Positions 20,471 through 29,300 of a DNA stretch of 39,523 nt are shown here, in pieces. The position numbers and the translations under genes were made by a program. Origin of the DNA: Chloroflexota bacterium (lineage in GTDB: Bacteria; Chloroflexota; Limnocylindria; Limnocylindrales; CSP1-4); assembly GCA_025454515.1 (NCBI GenBank), contig JALOOH010000006.1, positions 1 to 39,523 on the forward strand, read 5' to 3'. Positions within the stretch are counted from its first letter, which is position 1, and every line of letters starts with the position of its first letter. The notes beneath the pieces are model-generated. The model ran no database searches. It saw only the letters and a list, made by a program, of their open reading frames with translations, and was not told where the DNA came from.

Positions 20471-21624
20471 GCGGCACCTCCGGCCGGCTGGGCCTCGAGG
20501 AGCTTCGCCGTCGCGGGCTGCACCACCTGGCCGCCATACGTGATGACGACCCCGGCGGTGATCTCCTCCGTCAGCTCGATGTCGAGCGCCCCGTCCTTCA
20601 GGAGGTGGAGGAGGAGCGCGGAGACGTTGCGGGAGTAGAACTGGCTGGCGCTGATCGGCACCGTCGCGGGCAGGTTCTCGGGGGCCATGATCGTCACGCC
20701 CCCGTCCGTCACGACGCGCTTCCCCACCTCGGACAGCTCGCAGTTGCCGCCGAGCGCGCTCGCCGCCATGTCCACGATGACGGAGCCGGGCTTCATCCCG
20801 CGCACCGCGGCCGCCGTCACGAGGACCGGGGGCTTGCGTCCGGGGACCTGGGCGGTCGTGATGACGACGTCCTGTGCCCCGATGACGGCGTTGAGCTCGG
20901 ACTGCTGGGCGGCCTGCTCCTCCGGCGTGAGGGCGCGGGCGTAGCCGCCCGCCCCGGTCGCGTCGATCGCGGACTTCAGCACGACGAACTGGGCCCCGAG
21001 CGACTCGGCCTGCTCGCGCGTCTCCGGGCGGACGTCGTATGCCTTCACGACCGCGCCGAGCCGGCGCGCCGTGCCGATCGCCTGGAGCCCGGCGACGCCG
21101 ATGCCCAGGATGAGGACGTTCGCCGGCTTCGCGGTCCCGGCCGCCGTCGTGAGCAGCGGGAAGTACCGCCCGAACTCCTCTGCGGCGACGAGCACCGCCT
21201 TGTAGCCGGCGATGTTCGCCTGGGACGAGAGCACGTCCATGGTCTGCGCGCGCGAGAGCGTTCGCGGGATCGCGTCCAGGCTGATCGCCGTCACGCCCTT
21301 CTCCGCGAGCGTCCTCATCAGGCGCGGCTCGAGGAGCGGGGACAGCAGGCCGATGAGCGTCTGCCCTGGGCGGAGCATCGCGACCTCGCCGTCGCTGGGC
21401 TTGTGCACCTTCAGCAGCACGTCGCAGTGCGCGTAGAGGTCGGCCGTGGACGCGATCGCGGCGCCGGCGTCGACGTACATCTGATCGGGAGCCGCCGATC
21501 CCAGGCCCGCGCCGGACTCGACGACGACGTCGACCCCCGCGGCCTTCAGCTTCCCGACGACGTCGGGAACGAGCGCGACGCGTCGCTCGCCCGGCATCGT
21601 CTCCTTGAGGACACCGACCTTCAT
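20467..21624 (-). CDS. pntAA: NAD(P)(+) transhydrogenase subunit alpha part 1 (NAD-binding)
   Basis: MKVGVLKETMPGERRVALVPDVVGKLKAAGVDVVVESGAG...NVLILGIGVAGLQAIGTARRLGAVVKAYDVRPETREQAESLGAQFV. Confidence 0.95.
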   Translation of the reverse strand: MKVGVLKETMPGERRVALVPDVVGKLKAAGVDVVVESGAGLGSAAPDQMYVDAGAAIASTADLYAHCDVLLKVHKPSDGEVAMLRPGQTLIGLLSPLLEPRLMRTLAEKGVTAISLDAIPRTLSRAQTMDVLSSQANIAGYKAVLVAAEEFGRYFPLLTTAAGTAKPANVLILGIGVAGLQAIGTARRLGAVVKAYDVRPETREQAESLGAQFVVLKSAIDATGAGGYARALTPEEQAAQQSELNAVIGAQDVVITTAQVPGRKPPVLVTAAAVRGMKPGSVIVDMAASALGGNCELSEVGKRVVTDGGVTIMAPENLPATVPISASQFYSRNVSALLLHLLKDGALDIELTEEITAGVVITYGGQVVQPATAKLLEAQPAGGAA

Positions 21625-21841
21625 GCCATCTCCGACGTGGACGTGGTGAGGGGCGCGCCGAAGCCGTGGGCCGGGAACGCGCGCGACGTAAGGATAGCGG
21701 GCGCGCGCGGAAAGGTCGAAAAGGACCGTACCAAGTGATCCATGTGGCACGCACACCGGGACACCCGCGTCGGCGGGGACGACCTGTCGGCAGCGTCGGG
21801 CGGACGGGACGCGATGGCGTGCGCCCGTGGGCGCGGAAAGG

Positions 21842-22087
21842 TCAGGCGCTGGCGGCCCCTGCCCGCACCGGCTCGGGCGCGTCGTGCGCGTCCGCGGCCG
21901 TCCTGCGGAGCTCCTCGATGTCCCGGTACAGCGACTCGACGGCCGCGACGACGGCGCTCGCGCCGGGGCCGACGCGGAAGATCCGCGCCCGCTCCGCGAT
22001 CGGCGTCGCCGAGTAGGCCTGGAAGGCGCGCCGCTCGGGGCGGCGGTCCGTCCGCGCGTCGGGGATGTACTGGAACCCGTATGCCAC
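21842..22087 (-). CDS. Small hypothetical protein (about 81 aa, GTG start)
   Basis: VAYGFQYIPDARTDRRPERRAFQAYSATPIAERARIFRVGPGASAVVAAVESLYRDIEELRR; AGGAGGCGAC upstream of the GTG. Confidence 0.55.
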   Translation of the reverse strand: MAYGFQYIPDARTDRRPERRAFQAYSATPIAERARIFRVGPGASAVVAAVESLYRDIEELRRTAADAHDAPEPVRAGAASA

Positions 22088-22375
22088 CGTCGCCTCCTTC
22101 AGTGCGTCCGCCGAAGCGGGTCGCAGCACCCGCTTGCCGGCGGCTCGCCGGCCGATCCGCGCGACGCCGCGCGGTGGACGGCCAGGCACGGCTCCGTGCG
22201 CAGCGTGCAGGACGAAGGGGCGCAGGGACGCCCCCGAAGGTCCCGTCCGGACCGGGACCTTCGGACGGTCGTGCATACGTCGGGCAGAGGAGGATGGCGG
22301 GCTCCGGATGCTCCGCGCCCGCCGGACGAGCCGCCGGCCCGCCCCGGGGGCCGTGGCTCGATGCGCCCGGACCGT

Positions 22376-22861
22376 TCAGGCCCGGTCGGCGACGCCCCAG
22401 GCGTCCTCGTCGTGCGTGTCGATCGAGACGCCCCCGAAGACGCAGACGGCCTCGATCGTCAGGAGCGGGCCCTCGCCATCCGGGCCGGACGAGCTGTCCT
22501 GGACCCCGCCGAACACGGGGATGGACCGGACCTGGACCCGCCACGTCTCGGGCACGAGCACCTGCAGCCCGCCGAAGATGCAGCGGGCCCGGAGCGCGGC
22601 TCCGTCGGGCGCGAGCGTCGCCCCGCGAAGGTCGAGCTGCTGGGCGCCGTACCAGCAGACCGTCGTGCCTCCGCGGAACTCCGGCGAGCGGTTCTCCACC
22701 TCGACGCCCTCGAAGATCGTCGACAGGGCGATCTCGGGCGCCTCGGGGTCGTCGATGATGACGGCACGCTGCTTCGCGATCGCGGCCGCGACGGTCGGGA
22801 CCACCACGCCCGCGACCGCCATCGCCCCGAGCAGGCTTGCCACCTTGATCGATCGGCGCAT
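22376..22861 (-). CDS. LiaF-like (YvqF C-terminal/cell-wall-active-antibiotics-response type) beta-helical domain protein with N-terminal signal/TM
   Basis: IFEGVEVENRSPEFRGGTTVCWYGAQQLDLRGATLAPDGAALRARCIFGGLQVLVPETWRVQVRSIPVFGGVQDSS; RBS GGGAGGTGTCC upstream of the ATG. Confidence 0.75.
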   Translation of the reverse strand: MRRSIKVASLLGAMAVAGVVVPTVAAAIAKQRAVIIDDPEAPEIALSTIFEGVEVENRSPEFRGGTTVCWYGAQQLDLRGATLAPDGAALRARCIFGGLQVLVPETWRVQVRSIPVFGGVQDSSSGPDGEGPLLTIEAVCVFGGVSIDTHDEDAWGVADRA

Positions 22862-22997
22862 GGACACCTCCCTCTGACGCGTCCGCTGAGCGTCCACCAG
22901 TCCGGCCGGATCGGGAACGGGCCGTTGGTCACTTGCCGTCACCCCGCCCGGCTCCGCATCGTCGGTCTGTCCGATCGTCGCACCGGGAGGTGTCGTC

Positions 22998-24434
22998 GTG
23001 CGCGACGCGCGCGTGGGAGGCTCGCCGTTCGCCCGGCTGTCGCCGGAGCAGTGCGCGCGCGTCCACGAGGCCGCCGTGGGGATCCTCGAGCGGACGGGCG
23101 CCCGCCTGATGGAGCCGCGCGCGGTCGAGATCCTCCGCCACGCCGGCGCACGGACGGACGGCGACCACGTGTGGATCCCGCGCGAGCTGGTGGACCGTGC
23201 GCTGGCGACCGCCCCGCGCTCGATCACCCTCCACGATCGCACCGGCGCGCCGGCGATGGAGCTCGCCGGGCGGACGTTCTGGGCCGGCCCCGGGTCGGAC
23301 TGCCTCCACGTCCTCGACCATCGGACGGGCGTCCGGCGCACGCCCACGCTCGACGACCTCCGCGAGGGGATCGCACTCGTGGACGCCCTGCCCGAGCTCG
23401 ACTTCATCATGTCGCTCTTCATCCCCGGCGAGGTGGACGGCCGGCTGGCAGACCGCTGGCAGATGGAGGCGATGCTCAACGGGACGACGAAGCCCGTCGT
23501 CATGGTCAGCTACGAGCCGTCCGGGATGGAGGACGCGATCGCGATGGCGGAGGTCGTCGCGGGCGGACCGGAGGCATTCGGCGCGCGGCCCTTCGTGGCG
23601 ACGTACATCAACGTGACCCGCGCGCTCCTCCAGGGACGGAGCGAGCTCCAGAAGCTGCTCTGGCTCGCGGAGCGTGGCTACCCGTTCCTCTGGATCCCCG
23701 TGACGTCGGGCGGGACCACCGGCCCCGTCACCGTCGGCGGGACGCTGGCGCTCAACCAGGCCGGCGTCCTCATCGGGATCGTCCTGAGCCAGCTCGTCCG
23801 CGAGGGCGCGCCGATCGTCGTGCCGGGCTTCGGGGGCGACGGGCTGGACCTGCGGACGATGGTCGATCCGTACGCCGCGCCGGACGCGCGCGGCCCGGCC
23901 GGCGCCCTCGCGCACTGGTACGGGCTGCCGATGTTCAGCCTGGCCGGGGGAAGCGACGGGAAGGTCGTGGACGAGCAGTCGGCCGCGGAGGCGGCGCTCA
24001 CGCTCCTCGTCGACGCGGCCTCCGGGGGCCAGCTCACGCACGACTGCGGCTACCTGGAGTCGGGACTCACCGGGTCGCTCGCGCAGATGGCCATCTGCGA
24101 CGAGATCGTCTCGTGGATCCGCGCCGCGACCCGCCCGATCGACGTCTCCGACGAAGCGCTCGCCCTCGCCGACGTGGATGCCCTCGGGATCGAGGGGTCG
24201 TTCCTGGAGACCGACCACACCCTGGACCGCTACATGGAGCGCTGGTACCCGGCGCTGTTCGATCGCGGGTCGTTCGAGAGCTGGCAGGGGCACGGCGCGA
24301 CGACGCTCGCGCAGCGCGCAGGCGAGCGCGTGGACGCGCTGCTCGCCGCGCACGAGCCGATGCCGCTGCAGCCGGACGTCGCCGCGGCGGTGCACGAGAT
24401 CGTGGAGCGGGCGGCCGAGGCCGCCGGCCTGTGA
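22998..24434 (+). CDS. MttB-family (COG5598) methyltransferase paralog 1, non-pyrrolysine (glycine betaine/quaternary-amine:corrinoid methyltransferase-like); GTG start
   Basis: RLSPEQCARVHEAAVGILERTGARLMEPRAVEILRHAGARTDGDHVWIPRELVDRALATAPRSITLHDR...FLETDHTLDRYMERWYPALFDRGSFESWQGHGATTLAQRAGERVDALLAAHEP; ggaggtg RBS; no internal amber codon. Confidence 0.9.
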   Translation: MRDARVGGSPFARLSPEQCARVHEAAVGILERTGARLMEPRAVEILRHAGARTDGDHVWIPRELVDRALATAPRSITLHDRTGAPAMELAGRTFWAGPGSDCLHVLDHRTGVRRTPTLDDLREGIALVDALPELDFIMSLFIPGEVDGRLADRWQMEAMLNGTTKPVVMVSYEPSGMEDAIAMAEVVAGGPEAFGARPFVATYINVTRALLQGRSELQKLLWLAERGYPFLWIPVTSGGTTGPVTVGGTLALNQAGVLIGIVLSQLVREGAPIVVPGFGGDGLDLRTMVDPYAAPDARGPAGALAHWYGLPMFSLAGGSDGKVVDEQSAAEAALTLLVDAASGGQLTHDCGYLESGLTGSLAQMAICDEIVSWIRAATRPIDVSDEALALADVDALGIEGSFLETDHTLDRYMERWYPALFDRGSFESWQGHGATTLAQRAGERVDALLAAHEPMPLQPDVAAAVHEIVERAAEAAGL

Positions 24435-24526
24435 CGGGTCGCCAAGCACGGTGACCCTCGGGCGCACGGAGGCGCGCCCGGACCCGTCCCGCCGAGAACG
24501 GCGGGCCACTCTCCCGGAGGCGGACG

Positions 24527-25195
24527 ATGCACGAAGATCTTCTCGCGGCGATGCGCCAGAGCATCGCGGACGGCGATCAGGACGCGGCGACGGCGACCGC
24601 GAACCAGGCGATCGAGGTGGGGCTGGACCCGCTCGTCGCGATCGACGAGGGCTATGTCCCCGGCCTCAGCTACGTGGGGTCGTGCTTCTCGTCGGGCGAG
24701 ATGTTCCTGCCCGACATGATGCTGGCGGCCCGCGCCATGAACGCGGCGATGGCCGTGCTCAAGCCCGAGCTCGCGAAGCGCTCCCAGCAGCGGAGCGTGC
24801 GCGGCCGCGTCGTCATCGGCACGGTGAAGGGCGACATCCACGAGATCGGGAAGAACCTGGTCGGGACGATGCTCTCGGCGAGCGGCTTCGAGGTCGTGGA
24901 CCTGGGCGTGGACGTGGCGCCCGAGCGGTTCGTCGACGCGGCCCGCGAGAACAACGCGGACATCGTCGGCGTCTCCGCGCTCCTCACGACGACGATGACC
25001 GGGCAGCGGACGGTCGTCGAGAGCCTCGCGGCCGCGGGCCTGCGCCCCGGCGTGAAGGTCATCGTCGGCGGCGCGCCGGTCACCAGGGCCTGGGCGGCCG
25101 AGATCGGCGCCGACGGCTACAGCGAGGACGCGGTCGGCGCGGTGGCGCTCGCCACGAAGCTCATGGAAGGCGCCGCCGGCGCCGCCCAGGGCTGA
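24527..25195 (+). CDS. Methyltransferase cognate corrinoid protein (MttC/MtbC/MtgC-like, B12-binding)
   Basis: VVIGTVKGDIHEIGKNLVGTMLSASGFEVVDLGVDVAPERFVDAARENNADIVGVSALLTTTM (DxHxxG) with N-terminal helical cap; ggaggcgg RBS. Confidence 0.94.
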   Translation: MHEDLLAAMRQSIADGDQDAATATANQAIEVGLDPLVAIDEGYVPGLSYVGSCFSSGEMFLPDMMLAARAMNAAMAVLKPELAKRSQQRSVRGRVVIGTVKGDIHEIGKNLVGTMLSASGFEVVDLGVDVAPERFVDAARENNADIVGVSALLTTTMTGQRTVVESLAAAGLRPGVKVIVGGAPVTRAWAAEIGADGYSEDAVGAVALATKLMEGAAGAAQG

Positions 25196-25205
25196 GGCGC
25201 GACCG

Positions 25206-26696
25206 ATGGCGACCCGCATCGACCCCATCGTGAGCCCGAGGCTCACGCTCGAGGTCCTCTCGCCCGACCAGGTCGGGCGGATCCACGAGGCGACGCTCGA
25301 GGTCATCGAGACCGTGGGCGTCCGCTTCCCCACCCCCAAGGCGCTCGACATCTGGGAGGCCCACGGCGCCACCGTGGACCGCGGGCGGCAGGTCGCGAAG
25401 GTGCCGCGGAAGGTCATCGAGGACGCGCTCGCGCTCGCGCCGGCGGCCTACGTCCTCGGTGCCCGCGACCCGTCGCAGGACTGCCCGCTCGACGGCGAGC
25501 ACGTCTTCGCCGCGACCGACGGCTGCGGCATCGAGGTCATCGACATCGAGACGGGCGAGCTCCGTCGCTCCCGGCTGCGGGACGTCGAGGAGATCGCCAG
25601 GGTCGCCGACGCGTGCGACGAGATCGGCTTCCACTGGGTGCCGGTCTCGGCGCAGGACACGCCGGCGGAGAGCCGCGCGCTCCACGAGCTCGCGGCGATC
25701 TGGCGCAACAGCACGAAGCATGCCCAGACGGAGAGCATCGTCACCGAGCACGAGGCCCGGGCCGCGATCGAGATGGCGGCCGCGATCATGGGCGGACACG
25801 ACGCCCTGCGCGAGCGGCCCGTGCTCTCGATGATGCAGTGCACCACCAGCCCGCTCGGGCAGGACGGCGGCAGCATCGAGGCTGCCCTCGTGGCCGCGGA
25901 GCACGGCATCCCCGTCGGGTTCATGACGATGGCCTCGTCGGCCTTCAGCGGGCCGGCGACGCTCGCCGGGACGCTCGTCGTGGGGAATGCCGAGGTCGTG
26001 AGCGCGATGGCGCTCATGGAGCTCGCGTACCCGGGCTGCCCCGTCTACTACGCGGCGGCCCAGACCGCGATGGACCTCCGGAGCGGCGCGTACACCGGCG
26101 GCGGCCCGGAGGACTTCCTCTTCGGCGCCGCGACCAACGCCCTCGCCGACTTCTACCACGTCCCGCTCTCGATGGGCGCGTTCGCGACCGGCGCGAAGGA
26201 GCCCGACTGGCAGGCCGGCGTGGAGAACGCCATGTCCTGCTTCATGGCGTCGGTCGTCACGAGCGACATGCTCCTCGGCGTCGGCCTCCTCAACGGGAGC
26301 CGCATCTTCAGCTACGAGCAGATGCTGTTCGACTGCGAGATCTACTCGATCGTCCGGGCGATGCTCAAGGGCATCGACACGTCCGACGAGGGGCTCGCGC
26401 TCGACGCGATCCGCGAGGTGGGGACCACCCCGGCCGACTACCTCGCGACGAAGCACACGCGCGCGCACATGCGCGAGCTGTGGACCCCGCGATTCATGGA
26501 GCGCCGCCCGTACGGCATCTGGTCGGAAGCCCCCGACCGCAACCGCGACTGGGCGCTCGAGAAGGCGCGGACGATCCTGCGCACCCACCAGCCCGACCCG
26601 CTGGACCCGGCGGTCTCCACCGAGCTCGACCGGATCATCCGGGGCGTCGAGGACGACGTCGCGAGCGGCAGGCTCGTCGTCGCGGCGCACGGGTAG
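25206..26696 (+). CDS. MttB-family (COG5598) methyltransferase paralog 2, non-pyrrolysine
   Basis: LSPDQVGRIHEATLEVIETVGVRFPTPKALDIWEAHGATVDRGRQVAKVPRKVIEDALALAP...SMMQCTTSPLGQDGGSIEAALVAAEHGIPVGFMTMASSAFSGPATLAGTLVVGNAEVVSAM...DYLATKHTRAHMRELWTPRFMER. Confidence 0.92.
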   Translation: MATRIDPIVSPRLTLEVLSPDQVGRIHEATLEVIETVGVRFPTPKALDIWEAHGATVDRGRQVAKVPRKVIEDALALAPAAYVLGARDPSQDCPLDGEHVFAATDGCGIEVIDIETGELRRSRLRDVEEIARVADACDEIGFHWVPVSAQDTPAESRALHELAAIWRNSTKHAQTESIVTEHEARAAIEMAAAIMGGHDALRERPVLSMMQCTTSPLGQDGGSIEAALVAAEHGIPVGFMTMASSAFSGPATLAGTLVVGNAEVVSAMALMELAYPGCPVYYAAAQTAMDLRSGAYTGGGPEDFLFGAATNALADFYHVPLSMGAFATGAKEPDWQAGVENAMSCFMASVVTSDMLLGVGLLNGSRIFSYEQMLFDCEIYSIVRAMLKGIDTSDEGLALDAIREVGTTPADYLATKHTRAHMRELWTPRFMERRPYGIWSEAPDRNRDWALEKARTILRTHQPDPLDPAVSTELDRIIRGVEDDVASGRLVVAAHG

Positions 26697-26700
26697 CCCG

Positions 26701-28173
26701 ATGCGCCCCACGCTCACCCTCCTGGACCCGGGCCTGGAGGCCCGGGTCCTCGACGAGGCGCTCGCGCTCCTCCTGGAGCCGGGCGTCAAGGTCCACGAGC
26801 CGGAGGCGGCCGCACTGCTCGCCGCCGCGGGTGCCGACGTGCGCGACGGCGTCGCCCGGATCCCCGAGCGGGTCGTCCGGGAGGCGCTCGCGACCGTCCC
26901 GCGCTCGTTCGCCCTGTACGACCGCGCCGGCCGCCCGGCCGTCCGCTACGGCGACGGCCTCGTCCAGTTCGACCCCGGGTCGTGCGGCGTCGCCGTCCTC
27001 GACCCGGACACCCTCGAGCATCGGCCGTCCCTGTCGGCCGACCTCGTCCGCCTCGTCCGCGTCGCGGAGGGGCTCGACGCCTATGCCGCTCAATCCACCG
27101 CCGTCGTCTGCGGGGACGTCCCGCCGCCGATCGGCGACCTCTGGCGGCTCCTCCTCGTCCTCCTCAACTCGGACAAGCCCGTCGTGACGGGGGGGTTCGG
27201 GATCCGGACGACGCGGGTGATGCTCGACATGCTCGCGATCGATGCGGGCGGCCCGGAGGCGCTCGCCGCACGTCCGCGCGCCGTCTTCGACGTCTGCCCG
27301 AGCCCGCCCCTCTCGTGGTCCGAGCTCGGCTGCCGGGCCCTCATCGATCTCGCCCGCGCCGGCGTCCCGGCGCAGATGGTCGCCATGCCGCTCGCCGGCG
27401 GGGCCGCGCCCGTGACGCTCATCGGGAGCGTCGTCCAGCACGCGGCCGAGTGCCTCTCGGGGATCGCGATCCACCAGCTCGCGAAGCCCGGGGCGCCGAT
27501 CGTCTGGGGCGGGGCGCCCGCCATCCTCGACATGCGCAGCGGCACCACGCCGATGGGCGCGGTGGAGACCGCGATGATCGACGCCGCGTACGCTCAAGTC
27601 GGAAGGGGGCTGGGGCTCCCCACCCACACGTACCTCGTTGGCAGCGACGCGAAGCTCGTGGACGCGCAGGCCGGGATGGAGAGCGCATGGGGCGCGGTCA
27701 TCGCAGCGCTCGGCGGCGTCGACCTCGTGTCCGGCGCCGGCATGCTCGACACCCTGCTCTGCCAGAGCGCCGAGAAGCTCGTCGTGGACGCGGAGGCGAT
27801 CGCATCGGCGCTGCGGCTCGTCCGCGGGATCGAGACGCCGACCGAGACGCTCGCCACGGCGTCGTTCGCCGCGGCGGGGCCGGAAGGCCGGTTCCTGGAG
27901 CTGCCCGAGACCCGGAAGCTGTTCCGGACCGAGCAGCATCTCCCGTCCGCCGTGGTCGAGCGGCGGTCGTACCGGGCCTGGGCCGATGCCGGCGGCATGG
28001 ACGCGTTCGCACACGCGCGCCAGCGCGCCGACGCGCTCGTCGCCGCGTGGCAGCCGCCGGCGATCGATCCCACCGCCGCCGCGGCGATCGTCGAGATCGC
28101 CCGGCGCGAGGCCGAGGGCGTCGGGCTCGTCGGGATGCCGGGGCTGGATGGGGAGGCGATCGCCGCGGGCTGA
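26701..28173 (+). CDS. MttB-family (COG5598) methyltransferase paralog 3, non-pyrrolysine
   Basis: LDEALALLLEPGVKVHEPEAAALLAAAGADVRDGVARIPERVVREALATVPRSFALYDRAGRPAV...CPSPPLSWSELGCRALIDLARAGVPAQMVAMPLAGGAAPVTLIGSVVQHAAECLSGIAIHQLAKPGAPIVWGGAPAILDMRSG...RFLELPETRKLFRTEQHLPSAVVERRSY. Confidence 0.92.
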   Translation: MRPTLTLLDPGLEARVLDEALALLLEPGVKVHEPEAAALLAAAGADVRDGVARIPERVVREALATVPRSFALYDRAGRPAVRYGDGLVQFDPGSCGVAVLDPDTLEHRPSLSADLVRLVRVAEGLDAYAAQSTAVVCGDVPPPIGDLWRLLLVLLNSDKPVVTGGFGIRTTRVMLDMLAIDAGGPEALAARPRAVFDVCPSPPLSWSELGCRALIDLARAGVPAQMVAMPLAGGAAPVTLIGSVVQHAAECLSGIAIHQLAKPGAPIVWGGAPAILDMRSGTTPMGAVETAMIDAAYAQVGRGLGLPTHTYLVGSDAKLVDAQAGMESAWGAVIAALGGVDLVSGAGMLDTLLCQSAEKLVVDAEAIASALRLVRGIETPTETLATASFAAAGPEGRFLELPETRKLFRTEQHLPSAVVERRSYRAWADAGGMDAFAHARQRADALVAAWQPPAIDPTAAAAIVEIARREAEGVGLVGMPGLDGEAIAAG

Positions 28174-28279
28174 CGACGCGCATGGGCTGACGCCGGGGGC
28201 GAGTGGCCGGGGGCGCTGGCGAGTGCAGCTGCTCCCGGCCGCAGCGTCCCGGGCGCCCGGGGCCCCCGGGCCCTGCAGC

Positions 28280-28529
28280 GGATCTTCACCACGCGAAGAT
28301 CGGCGGCCCGCGTCTTCACCTGGTGGAAGCAACGCGCGCGTCGGCGCCCGCGCACGCCCCGTCCGCGGCCGCCCGGAGCCCCCGGGACCCGTCGACGCGG
28401 TCGGGACCCCGGGCCTCGCCGGCGCATGACCCGGCCGCGTGCAGGGCTCGTTCACCCGGTGAAGAGGATCTGCACGGCCCAGGCGGATGGATCGGGCGCG
28501 CACGCGGTTCCTTTCACCAGGTGAAGACG
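28280..28529. repeat. Dispersed intergenic repeat element, copy B (partner 17841-18090)
   Basis: Same ordered palindromes: inverted repeat 28281-28301, TTCACCTGGTGGA 28315-28327, TTCACCCGGTGAA 28451-28463, TTCACCAGGTGAA 28513-28525. Confidence 0.9.
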
Positions 28530-28787
28530 TGCCCCGTCCCGCCGGACCCCCGCCCCGCCCCGGCCCGTGAATGGTTCGGACCATACCCCCGCCCGGCACG
28601 GGGGTCCCCGGTCGGTTCGGACCTCCGGCCCGGGCCGCTTCGGCACTCCCGTCCTCCCGGGCCCCCGCGTACGCTCGCGGCAGCGGAGTCGTCCCTCGCG
28701 ACCTCCGCTGCGACGGCCCCGGCGCCGACCGGAGGACCGGGCACACGACGGCGACCGCCACGGCGAGAGCGAGAGAGGGGAGCGGCG

Positions 28788-29195
28788 ATGAGTCGGCAGT
28801 TCGTCATCGAGCTCGACAACAGGCCCGGCGAGCTCGCGCACATCGCGCGGGCGCTGGCCGCGCGCGGCGTCGAGATCCGCCACATCTCCACGGCCGGCGC
28901 AGGCGACTGCGCCTGCGCGTTCGTGAACACGACCGACCCCGCCGGGATGCGGATCGTCCTCGACGGGCTCGGCCACAAGTACATCGAGGGATCGCCCGTC
29001 CTCGTGGAGCTCGACGACGTCCCCGGCGCGTTCGCCGGCGTCGCCGCGCGGCTCGACGAGGCCGGCGTGAAGATCTACGGGTCTCTCATCGTCGGGCACA
29101 AGCCCGGCAAGGTCGAGATCGCGTTCTCCGTCGACGACGAGGCGAAGGCGCGCGCGATCCTCGGGATCACCGATCAGGTCGGCGTGAACGACTGA
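28788..29195 (+). CDS. Tandem ACT-domain protein
   Basis: MSRQFVIELDNRPGELAHIARALAARGVEIRHISTAGAGDCACAFVNT...SPVLVELDDVPGAFAGVAARLDEAGVKIYGSLIVGHKPGKVEIAFSVDDEAKARAILG; two ACT motifs; ggggagcggcg upstream of the ATG. Confidence 0.88.
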   Translation: MSRQFVIELDNRPGELAHIARALAARGVEIRHISTAGAGDCACAFVNTTDPAGMRIVLDGLGHKYIEGSPVLVELDDVPGAFAGVAARLDEAGVKIYGSLIVGHKPGKVEIAFSVDDEAKARAILGITDQVGVND

Positions 29196-29300
29196 CGCAT
29201 CGCGGCCGCAGGCTCGCGCCCTCCGCTCGGTCACGTCCCCACCCCGCGCCCGACGCGCCGCGGCCGCACAGCGGCCGAAGTGCCGCAGGGAGCGTGTTCG

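Noticed and set aside
22862-22997. Possible cobalamin riboswitch upstream of the corrinoid methyltransferase cluster
   Set aside because: No B12-box-like motif or room for the full aptamer in 136 bp; no support
22998-28173. Pyrrolysine-containing MttB
   Set aside because: All three ORFs are uninterrupted by UAG; no pyl genes in the window
26635-28761. Antisense 708-aa ORF and other long Arg/Gly/Pro-rich ORFs opposite mtt/hdr/mvh genes (e.g. 29738..30955 -, 30397..32790 -, 34489..36852 -, 36696..38495 -)
   Set aside because: Low-complexity composition, no recognisable domain, lie opposite well-supported genes; typical high-GC shadow ORFs
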